Source: Candidatus Cloacimonadota bacterium
Lineage (GTDB): Bacteria > Cloacimonadota > Cloacimonadia > Cloacimonadales > TCS61
NCBI GenBank assembly: GCA_018654125.1
Contig: JABIME010000224.1
Span: forward strand, 1-5,573
Direction: 5' to 3'
Length of the DNA: 5,573 nucleotides
Shown here: positions 1 through 5,573 of the stretch, one piece after another
How positions within the stretch are numbered: position 1 is the first letter of the stretch
Layout: each line of letters begins with the position of its first letter
The notes under the pieces: model-generated
Seen by the model: the letters and a program-made list of their open reading frames with translations, nothing else
What the model was told of the DNA's origin: nothing
Database searches by the model: none
Translations under genes and position numbers: made by a program

Positions 1-1965
1 AAAGGGCTTAAGGTTGCCTTTAGAGCTGGTGCTGTTATGGGGCTTGTTGTTGTTGGATTAGCATTAATTGATATCACTGCATGGGTCTACATTTTGAAAT
101 ACTTTGAATTCCCACTTCATACAATTACAGTAATCATGCTTAGTTTTGGAATGGGAGCTTCTACTCAGGCATTATTTGCACGACTTGGTGGTGGAATTTA
201 TACAAAAGCTGCTGACGTTGGTGCAGATCTGGTTGGAAAAGTTGAAGCAGGAATTCCTGAAGATGATCCTCGTAATCCGGCAACTATTGCCGATAATGTA
301 GGTGATAATGTTGGTGATGTTGCAGGAATGGGTGCCGACCTTTATGAATCTTATGCTGGATCAATTTTAGCAACTGCCGCACTTGGTATGGCTGCAGTAA
401 CACAGATTTTTGGTCATAATAGTGAATGGGCAATCCGCTTTGTTACTGCCCCAATGGTTCTGGCAGGTGTTGGAGCATTTCTCTCAATATTAGGAATTTA
501 TTTAGTCTCTACCAAAGAAAGTGCGGGGACAAAAGAATTGATGTTTGCTTTGAATAAAGGTGTATATGGCAGCTCGCTTCTTATTGCTATTGTTGCCTAC
601 TTTGTTACAAAAATAATGCTTCCTGCTGAATATTCATTTGGAATATTCTTAGCAAGTATAATAGGGCTTTTCGCAGGAATTTTAATAGGCTATTTTACTG
701 AGCGTTCAACTTCAGATGCTTACGAACCAACTAGAGGAATTGCTAAGCAGGGTGAGTATGGCCCTGCAACTGTTATAATTGATGGTTTAGCTGTTGGAAT
801 GAAATCTACTGCTGCTCCGGTTATCATAATAGGTATTGCGATCTTAACTGCTTTTAGTGTGAGCAAAGGGTTTACTATCCCGGAATTAGGATTGTATGGA
901 ATCGGATTTGGTGCAGTTGGAATGCTGGCAACTCTTGGTGTTACTTTGGCAATGGATGCTTTTGGACCGATCGCTGATAATGCAGGTGGAAATGCTGAAA
1001 TGTGTCATCTTTCGGAAGAAGTTCGTAAGAGAACTGATGCACTTGACAGTGTGGGAAATACAACTGCCGCAACAGGAAAAGGATTTGCAATTGGCTCAGC
1101 TGCACTTACTGCAATGGCACTTTTAGCTGCCTATCTGGAAGAAGTAAGAACTGGCTTAATACATCTTGGAATGAAAGTTATGACAATAGATTTCGGAAAT
1201 GGTTTAGTTAGAACGGTTGATATTGCAAACGCTTCTATCTCAGATTTTATGAACTACTACTCTGTTAATTTAATGAATCCTAAATTTTTAATTGGAATCT
1301 TCATGGGATCAATGGTTACTTTTGTATTTGCTGCTTTTACTATGAAAGCTGTTGGACGAGTAGCAGGAGATATGGTTGCAGAAGTTCGTCGTCAGTTCCG
1401 TGAAATCCCTGGAATTATGGATGGTAAAGCTGAACCTGAATATGCAAAATGTGTTAAGATCTCTACTGTTGGAGCACAAAGAGAGATGGTTGCCCCTGCA
1501 TTAATAGGGATTCTTACTCCAATCATTATAGGCCTTATTTTGGGTGTAGCTGGTGTTCTTGGGCTTATGGCTGGAGGACTTTCTACAGGATTTGTTATGG
1601 CTATCATGATGAATAATGCCGGTGGCGCTTGGGATAATGCTAAAAAGTACATTGAAACAGGACATCATGGTGGTAAAGGTTCAGATTTCCATAAAGCTGC
1701 TGTTGTTGGTGATACTGTGGGAGATCCTTTTAAAGATACTTCCGGTCCTTCAATTAATATCTTGATTAAATTAATGAGCATGGTAAGTATTGTCTTTGCA
1801 GGTCTCATTGTTGCTTATTCACCTATTATCGAAGGATGGTATAGTGGAAAAGCTGAAGTTACTGTAATTGAGAAGAAGGTTGATGAAGAAATTAATGAAG
1901 ATGCAGAAAAAGTTACAGATGAAGTTATTGAAGAAGAATCTACAGAATTGGATGTTACAGAATAA
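1..1965 (+). CDS. hppA: Membrane-bound ion-translocating pyrophosphatase, 5'-truncated by window edge
   Basis: This integral inner-membrane pump couples hydrolysis of pyrophosphate to two phosphates with export of Na+ and/or H+. The reading frame is open from base 1, and the twelve codons before the ATG at 37 encode family-like sequence ([12 protein letters not shown]). That ATG is therefore internal, and the true N-terminus (probably one or two helices) lies upstream. 654 residues are visible. Numbering from base 1, the pyrophosphate/Mg site shows the lysine in [15 protein letters not shown] (K69), DNVGDNVGD (98-106), [10 protein letters not shown] (326-335), and a C-terminal [12 protein letters not shown] followed by [15 protein letters not shown] (538-584). 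In the [10 protein letters not shown] motif (352-361), Ala356 and Gly359 replace the Lys and Thr of K+-independent enzymes, which indicates K+ dependence. GADLYES carries Glu116 at the position seen in Na+-pumping enzymes, whereas plant-type H+ pumps have Gly there. I infer Na+ or dual Na+/H+ transport. The protein ends in an unusual acidic tail (about 617-654). The family call is near certain; the ion is not. Confidence 0.97.
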   Translation, partial: KGLKVAFRAGAVMGLVVVGLALIDITAWVYILKYFEFPLHTITVIMLSFGMGASTQALFARLGGGIYTKAADVGADLVGKVEAGIPEDDPRNPATIADNVGDNVGDVAGMGADLYESYAGSILATAALGMAAVTQIFGHNSEWAIRFVTAPMVLAGVGAFLSILGIYLVSTKESAGTKELMFALNKGVYGSSLLIAIVAYFVTKIMLPAEYSFGIFLASIIGLFAGILIGYFTERSTSDAYEPTRGIAKQGEYGPATVIIDGLAVGMKSTAAPVIIIGIAILTAFSVSKGFTIPELGLYGIGFGAVGMLATLGVTLAMDAFGPIADNAGGNAEMCHLSEEVRKRTDALDSVGNTTAATGKGFAIGSAALTAMALLAAYLEEVRTGLIHLGMKVMTIDFGNGLVRTVDIANASISDFMNYYSVNLMNPKFLIGIFMGSMVTFVFAAFTMKAVGRVAGDMVAEVRRQFREIPGIMDGKAEPEYAKCVKISTVGAQREMVAPALIGILTPIIIGLILGVAGVLGLMAGGLSTGFVMAIMMNNAGGAWDNAKKYIETGHHGGKGSDFHKAAVVGDTVGDPFKDTSGPSINILIKLMSMVSIVFAGLIVAYSPIIEGWYSGKAEVTVIEKKVDEEINEDAEKVTDEVIEEESTELDVTE

Positions 1966-1979
1966 CACAATTTTGGTAG

Positions 1980-1991
1980 TTTAAATAATTA
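1980..1991 (+). repeat. AT-rich 12-mer, copy 1 (upstream of patatin gene)
   Basis: TTTAAATAATTA lies between the hppA stop codon and the terminator and ends 39 bases before the patatin start codon. An identical 12-mer lies upstream of lon (4211-4222). It contains AATAAT, one base away from a TATAAT -10 box, but I see no convincing -35 element 16-18 bases upstream. It could be a shared promoter or UP-like element, or coincidence in AT-rich DNA. Confidence 0.35.
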
Positions 1992-2021
1992 AGAGACGAG
2001 GTAAAAACCTCGTCTCTTTTT
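1991..2021 (+). terminator. Intrinsic terminator after hppA
   Basis: AAGAGACGAGG (1991-2001) and CCTCGTCTCTT (2008-2018) form a perfect 11-bp stem around a 6-base loop (TAAAAA), running into five Ts at 2017-2021. The hairpin starts 25 bases after the hppA stop codon, so it should end the hppA transcript. On the minus strand it is not followed by a T-run, so it looks one-directional. It sits only nine bases before the next start codon. Any transcript of the patatin gene that begins upstream must therefore pass through it. Confidence 0.92.
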
Positions 2022-2030
2022 GGTTGAGAT

Positions 2031-4166
2031 ATGAAAAATAAGTATGTATTAATTACAATGATCGTACTAATGGCGATCTCTTTGAATTCAGAAGATAAGA
2101 TAGGACTAGCTCTTAGCGGTGGTGGCTCTCGCGGGTTAGCTCATATAGGTATTCTAAAAGTAATTGATAAGCTTGATATAAAGATAGATTACATTGCAGG
2201 AACAAGTATGGGTGCTGTTATTGGTGGATTGTATGCAATGGGATATTCTGCTATTGAGATCGAAGAGATGATTATTAATAATGATTTTGAAAATATCTTT
2301 GATGAATCTGTTTCGCGAGAAGATCTTTACATTGGACAGAAGAGGTGGATGCCTTATGCTAATTACTATTTTAATCTTGATGATAAATTTCGTCCTGGAC
2401 TTCCCGAAGCTTTATTCTCGGGTTCTAATTTAATAAATACGCTTTTTGACTATACATATCCGGCTTCAAATATTACTAAATTTAGTGAACTTCCAATTGA
2501 GTTCAAATGTGTTGCAACAAACATTAAAACCGGAGAAATAAAAGTTTTTGATAGTGGTAACTTGCATGAAGCAATGCGAGCATCGATGTCTGCTCCTTCT
2601 ATTTTAGAACCAATGAGATTAGATGATGAACTCTATATTGATGGTGGCATCAGAGCAAATTTGCCTTCTGAGATCGTTAAAGAAATGGGTGCAGATATAG
2701 TTATTGGCTTGCAATTAAGTTCTGAATTAAGACCAAAAGATAACTTGGATAACTTAATAAAAGTTTTAGATCAAACTATAAATTTTAGCATGACAGATAA
2801 TGTTAATAGATCTATTGAACTTTGCGATATCGTTATCAAGCCAGAGTTAAATAAACTATCTAACTATGATTTTAACAGCATGAAAGACATAATTGATGAA
2901 GGTGAAATAGAAGCAGGGAGACATATCGAAGAGTTGGAGATGCTTCCAAAACGCAAAGAAAAAAGATCTATTTCTTCAACTCCAAATAAATTGAGTTTTA
3001 CTAACATATCAATTTTAGGTAACAAGCACCTTAGCAATGCGAAAATTAGAGAATATGTTGGCTTAACAAAGAATACTTATTATTCCAAAAGAGAAATTAT
3101 TAAGGCTGTTAGAAACGCATATCATTCCCAATATTTTAGTTATATATACCCTGTAATTAATTTTGAGAATAACGAGTATAAACTAATTATAAAAGTAAAA
3201 GAAAAAAATAGAAAACGTCTTGGTTTCGCACTTTCATCTAATAATGATCAAGAAGTAGTTATTGGGTTAACATTAGAATTAAATAATTATATTCAGCATA
3301 ACTCAAAGCTACTTTTAAATTTACACATCGGTGATAAAAATGAGATAAATGCAGATTATGTTAAAAATTTTGGTAAACATTGGGGAATATATTTCAGGGC
3401 ATTTCCGTATGTAAAAGAACAAAAATTATACTCTTATGGAGATGATCATGCAAAAACAAACAGTGTGTATTCTGTGGAATATGGTGCAACTTCCGGTATT
3501 GGCTTTTACGCTAAGAGATCTTTAGTTGCAGAACTTTACAGTTACATATATAGATCAAGATTATATAAGCATATTGGTGAATTTGAGAATAGTGAATTTT
3601 ACTCTAGTGGATTGGGATTGAAACTCTATCATGAAAGTTTAGATAATTACATTTTTCCGATGCGCGGGGTTCAATTCTTAGCAAAACTTTCTACCGCAAG
3701 AGAGGGTGTGTACAGCGAGATTGGGAATAAAAAATTTTATTCTAAGCTTAGAATGCTAATGCCATTTGGAAAAACTTTCTCAATGAAATATCAATTTGAA
3801 TATGGTTCTCATTTCGATAGTAAAGAAGAAGAATTTGATCCCTTCTATATTGGCGGGATTGATAGCTATATGGGACTTTATCCTGCTGAAAAAAGTGCTG
3901 CAATATATAAAATTAATACTTTAGCACTAAGGCTTAATCCATTTGACAAAATATTTTGTGATATCCAATTTAATGTATTGCAACTTGGAGATATAGATTA
4001 CTGGACTGCAGAAGATGACTTCTTTAAAGCAATGGGAATAAAACTTGGATATAATACTTTTTTAGGATCGTTAAGAATTGGAGCTGCAATGGATGAAGAT
4101 AGAGTAAATCACTACTATTTTTCTTTTGGCTATTATTTCGATCCTTTTGAATTTTCAAGAAGATAA
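2031..4166 (+). CDS. Patatin-like phospholipase with POTRA-like domain and C-terminal outer-membrane beta-barrel (type V-d/PlpD-like)
   Basis: This is a 711-residue exported lipid acyl hydrolase predicted to be anchored in the outer membrane. Residues 1 to about 20 form a signal peptide (KNK, then a hydrophobic stretch), which supports the ATG at 2031. The patatin domain covers about 24-300. It has an oxyanion glycine-rich loop, SGGGSRG (29-35), the nucleophile elbow GTSMG with Ser59, and DGG with Asp204, so the Ser-Asp dyad is intact. Residues about 322-392 resemble a POTRA domain (ISILGNKHLS at the start, a YF turn near 368-369, and an IIKVKEK strand end). Residues about 395-711 are rich in alternating aromatic and polar residues, as in an Omp85/bacterial-surface-antigen barrel, and include a loop-6-like GGIDSYMG (608-615). 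The chain ends FSFGYYFDPFEFSRR, so two Arg follow the last aromatic residue. The Shine-Dalgarno is weak (GGTTGAG, 2022-2028). PlpD homologues have phospholipase A1 activity; the substrate here is unknown, and secretion of the patatin part to the surface is inferred. A periplasm-facing patatin domain is the alternative. Confidence 0.93.
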   Translation: MKNKYVLITMIVLMAISLNSEDKIGLALSGGGSRGLAHIGILKVIDKLDIKIDYIAGTSMGAVIGGLYAMGYSAIEIEEMIINNDFENIFDESVSREDLYIGQKRWMPYANYYFNLDDKFRPGLPEALFSGSNLINTLFDYTYPASNITKFSELPIEFKCVATNIKTGEIKVFDSGNLHEAMRASMSAPSILEPMRLDDELYIDGGIRANLPSEIVKEMGADIVIGLQLSSELRPKDNLDNLIKVLDQTINFSMTDNVNRSIELCDIVIKPELNKLSNYDFNSMKDIIDEGEIEAGRHIEELEMLPKRKEKRSISSTPNKLSFTNISILGNKHLSNAKIREYVGLTKNTYYSKREIIKAVRNAYHSQYFSYIYPVINFENNEYKLIIKVKEKNRKRLGFALSSNNDQEVVIGLTLELNNYIQHNSKLLLNLHIGDKNEINADYVKNFGKHWGIYFRAFPYVKEQKLYSYGDDHAKTNSVYSVEYGATSGIGFYAKRSLVAELYSYIYRSRLYKHIGEFENSEFYSSGLGLKLYHESLDNYIFPMRGVQFLAKLSTAREGVYSEIGNKKFYSKLRMLMPFGKTFSMKYQFEYGSHFDSKEEEFDPFYIGGIDSYMGLYPAEKSAAIYKINTLALRLNPFDKIFCDIQFNVLQLGDIDYWTAEDDFFKAMGIKLGYNTFLGSLRIGAAMDEDRVNHYYFSFGYYFDPFEFSRR

Positions 4167-4168
4167 CG

Positions 4169-4198
4169 TTAAGATAGACTTGCAAAAGTTTCTCTTAA
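4169..4198 (+). other. Stem-loop with GCAA tetraloop after the patatin gene; possible terminator or mRNA 3'-end structure
   Basis: TTAAGATAGACTT (4169-4181) pairs with AAGTTTCTCTTAA (4186-4198) across a GCAA loop, a GNRA-type tetraloop. The stem has 13 positions: 11 Watson-Crick pairs, one G-U pair (4177/4190) and one T-C mismatch (4175/4192). It starts two bases after the patatin stop codon (TAA, 4164-4166). The following bases (AAGAATTACTC) contain no T-run, so it is not a standard intrinsic terminator. A 3' stabilising hairpin, a weak terminator, or part of a longer lon leader are all possible. Confidence 0.5.
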
Positions 4199-4210
4199 AG
4201 AATTACTCAA

Positions 4211-4222
4211 TTTAAATAATTA
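4211..4222 (+). repeat. AT-rich 12-mer, copy 2 (upstream of lon)
   Basis: This TTTAAATAATTA is identical to the copy at 1980-1991 and ends 49 bases before the lon start codon. Both copies are intergenic and on the same strand, 40-50 bases ahead of a start codon. If it is a -10 region, transcription would start near 4225-4230 and include the whole lon leader described below. No clear -35 element accompanies it. Confidence 0.35.
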
Positions 4223-4237
4223 TTGACCTTAAATATG

Positions 4238-4251
4238 AGGAATTTTTTCCT
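4238..4251 (+). promoter_or_regulatory. Inverted repeat AGGAA-TTTT-TTCCT in the lon leader
   Basis: AGGAA (4238-4242) and TTCCT (4247-4251) are perfect arms around four Ts. The repeat could be a small protein-binding operator or an RNA hairpin. As RNA it would use bases 4247-4251, which the SD-sequestering hairpin at 4245-4268 also needs, so the two cannot form together. It does not match the CIRCE heat-shock operator. Short inverted repeats are common in AT-rich DNA. Confidence 0.3.
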
Positions 4252-4268
4252 ACATTAATGTTGGAGGA
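4245..4268 (+). promoter_or_regulatory. Candidate SD-sequestering hairpin (fourU-like RNA thermometer) of lon
   Basis: In RNA, UUUUCC (4245-4250) can pair with GGAGGA (4263-4268), covering the whole lon Shine-Dalgarno. After a U-U mismatch (4251/4262), ACA (4252-4254) pairs with UGU (4259-4261) around a UUAA loop. The four Us at 4245-4248 face AGGA (4265-4268) through two A-U and two G-U pairs, the arrangement that defines fourU thermometers. The gene controlled would be lon, a heat-induced gene in many bacteria. The stem is short and weak, and it exists only if transcription starts upstream of 4245. Confidence 0.35.
4263..4267 (+). promoter_or_regulatory. Strong Shine-Dalgarno of lon
   Basis: GGAGG lies four bases before the ATG at 4272. 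This spacing is slightly tight but workable, and it fixes the lon start. It contrasts with the poor site ahead of the patatin gene. Confidence 0.85.
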
Positions 4269-4271
4269 TAA

Positions 4272-5573
4272 ATGGCAAAAAAAGATATAATATTAAATAA
4301 AAAAAATTCGGGAACTTTACCTGTAATTCCACTTAGGAATTTACTTCTTGCTCCTAATACAATAACTCCGCTTCTAGTAGGCAGACAACTTTCTATTCAT
4401 GCAGCAGAGATGGCTTTAGTTAGAGATAAAAAGATAATATGTATTACTCAAAAGTATGAAACCGTAACAGATGAAGACCCAAAAGCTAAGGATCTTTACC
4501 GTTATGGAACGATCTGTACTATCTTGCAGACAATGAAGCTTCCAGATGGGAATATGAGATTACTCGTTGAGGGTGATAAACGAGTGTTAATAGAAAAATA
4601 TCGTAGAAATAAGAAACATTTAACTGCGAATTACGTGGTTAAAGAAAAAATACTATCGGAAAATGAGTTAGAAAGTGAAGCATTATTACGTTCATTCCGT
4701 AAAGCATTTAAAAGTTATGTGGATCTCAATAAGTCAATTCCAGAAGAAGCAATGATACCATTGAGTGATGCTGAGAATGCAGATGAATTCTTCTATTATG
4801 CACTATCTAATATTCAACTTGATATCAATAGAAAACAGCAGCTTTTTGAATTAAATGATCTCTTTGAATCAATCTCACAACTCTATAGAATTGTTATAGA
4901 AGAAATACAAATATTAAAACTTGAGTATAAGATAGATGGCACAGTAAAAAGCAAACTTAGTAAATTGCAGCGTGAATATTATTTGAATGAACAATTGAAG
5001 GCGATCCACAAGGAACTTGGAATAACTAAAGAAGATAAAACCGAATTACTTGATTTTAAGAAGAAAATTGAGAAAGTTAATTTAAGTGATCAAGCAAAAA
5101 AGAAAGCTGAAGGAGAGCTAGAACGTTTTGCTCATATGAATTCATATTCTCCAGAGTATTCGGTAACTCATACCTATTTAACATGGATATTAGATCTCCC
5201 TTGGGATGACCCTAAACTAAGAGATTTTGATCTTAATATTGCTCAAGACATCTTAGATGATGATCATTATGGATTGGTAAAAGTTAAAGAACGCATTTTG
5301 GAATATCTTGCTGTTGTTAAACTGGCAGAGAAGGTGAAAGGACAGATCTTGTGCTTTGTTGGACCTCCGGGTGTAGGAAAAACCTCGTTAGGAAAATCAA
5401 TTGCAAGAGCTATGGATAGAAAATTTGTGAGATTGTCTTTAGGTGGAGTTCGTGATGAAGCTGAAATTAGAGGTCATCGTCGAACATATGTTGGTGCACT
5501 TCCTGGTGTGATAATGCAAAGTATGAAAAAAGCCGGAACTACAAATCCACTTATAATGATGGATGAGATAGAT
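4272..5573 (+). CDS. lon: ATP-dependent protease Lon (La), 3'-truncated by window edge
   Basis: Lon is a cytosolic homohexameric AAA+ serine protease that unfolds and degrades misfolded and selected regulatory proteins. It is part of heat-shock and quality control in many bacteria. The frame runs without a stop for 434 residues from ATG 4272, chosen because of the GGAGG site and the family-like start (LPVIPLRN at 16-23, then LLVGR). The N-terminal substrate-binding domain covers about 15-205. A helical/coiled-coil region follows with the hallmark QREYYLNEQLKAIHKELG (233-250). The AAA+ module begins near 325. Walker A is GPPGVGKT (364-371, Lys370), followed by the conserved SLGGVRDEAEIRGHRRTYVG, whose Tyr406-Val407 correspond to pore loop 1. 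Walker B ends in DEID (431-434) exactly at the window edge. The sensor motifs and the protease domain with its Ser-Lys dyad lie beyond it. Val413 (in ALPGVIMQ) stands where Lys or Arg is usual. The gene probably has its own transcription unit. Confidence 0.97.
   Translation, partial: MAKKDIILNKKNSGTLPVIPLRNLLLAPNTITPLLVGRQLSIHAAEMALVRDKKIICITQKYETVTDEDPKAKDLYRYGTICTILQTMKLPDGNMRLLVEGDKRVLIEKYRRNKKHLTANYVVKEKILSENELESEALLRSFRKAFKSYVDLNKSIPEEAMIPLSDAENADEFFYYALSNIQLDINRKQQLFELNDLFESISQLYRIVIEEIQILKLEYKIDGTVKSKLSKLQREYYLNEQLKAIHKELGITKEDKTELLDFKKKIEKVNLSDQAKKKAEGELERFAHMNSYSPEYSVTHTYLTWILDLPWDDPKLRDFDLNIAQDILDDDHYGLVKVKERILEYLAVVKLAEKVKGQILCFVGPPGVGKTSLGKSIARAMDRKFVRLSLGGVRDEAEIRGHRRTYVGALPGVIMQSMKKAGTTNPLIMMDEID

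Noticed and set aside
896..1126. 76-codon open frame on the + strand inside hppA
   Set aside because: It lies in another frame wholly within hppA, over its conserved [10 protein letters not shown] and DNAGGNAE motifs. It has no ribosome-binding site and its composition is what a frame-shifted reading of the pump would give.
1392..1652. 86-codon open frame on the minus strand inside hppA
   Set aside because: It is antisense to a conserved part of the pump and rich in Pro and Ile from reversed hydrophobic codons. No recognisable domain or start signal is present.
1998..2002. GAGGT as a Shine-Dalgarno for the patatin gene or a small ORF
   Set aside because: It is 28 bases from the ATG at 2031, is buried in the terminator stem, and has no start codon at a usable distance.
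4223..4256. Possible sigma-70 promoter for lon: TTGACC (4223-4228) with TACATT (4251-4256)
   Set aside because: The -35 match is good, but the spacer is 22 bases and no better -10 lies 16-18 bases downstream. The implied start would fall on the Shine-Dalgarno.
4252..4261. Perfect palindrome ACATTAATGT just before the lon Shine-Dalgarno
   Set aside because: It is not treated as a separate operator, because it forms the apex of the proposed SD-masking hairpin and a 10-base AT-rich palindrome is weak evidence by itself.
2074..4873. 13-base match GATCTCTTTGAAT shared by the patatin and lon coding regions
   Set aside because: Both copies lie in coding sequence, in unrelated protein contexts, with no flanking similarity. 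Chance is expected in a sequence of this size and AT content.
1..5573. A functional three-gene system (pump, lipase, protease)
   Set aside because: The genes are separated by a strong terminator and a distinct lon leader, and they act in different compartments. Simple adjacency in a compact genome explains the arrangement.

Overview
The window is ordinary-looking, AT-rich bacterial chromosome with three protein genes, all on the + strand and tightly spaced. They are the 3' part of a membrane-bound ion-pumping pyrophosphatase (hppA, 1-1965), a complete patatin-like phospholipase fused to an Omp85-type outer-membrane barrel (2031-4166), and the 5' part of the ATP-dependent protease Lon (4272-5573, running off the window). 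The patatin/barrel protein implies a Gram-negative cell with an outer membrane. The pyrophosphatase has a long loop after its K+-site helix and a C-terminal core that, from memory, resemble the Bacteroidota-type enzymes. Together with the low GC and AT-rich codons this suggests a member of the FCB group (Bacteroidota, Cloacimonadota or relatives), probably anaerobic. The taxon is an inference and not secure.

Layout. hppA ends at 1965 and is followed by a strong intrinsic terminator (1991-2021). The patatin/barrel gene starts only nine bases after the terminator's T-run, with a poor ribosome-binding site. Its stop codon is followed after two bases by a long hairpin with a GCAA tetraloop (4169-4198) but no T-run. 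The rest of the 105-base gap before lon holds an AT-rich 12-mer also found upstream of the patatin gene, two overlapping and mutually exclusive small hairpins, and a strong Shine-Dalgarno for lon. No tRNA, rRNA, CRISPR array, insertion sequence or phage gene is visible, and no minus-strand gene is supported.

How the genes relate. They act in separate processes: HppA uses pyrophosphate to energise the inner membrane, the patatin/barrel protein acts at the outer membrane, and Lon degrades cytosolic proteins. The terminator and the lon leader suggest mainly separate transcription units. No new multi-gene system is evident. The best leads are a possible fourU-like RNA thermometer over the lon Shine-Dalgarno, an acidic C-terminal tail on HppA, and the type V-d-like architecture of the patatin protein with a non-canonical loop-6 motif.
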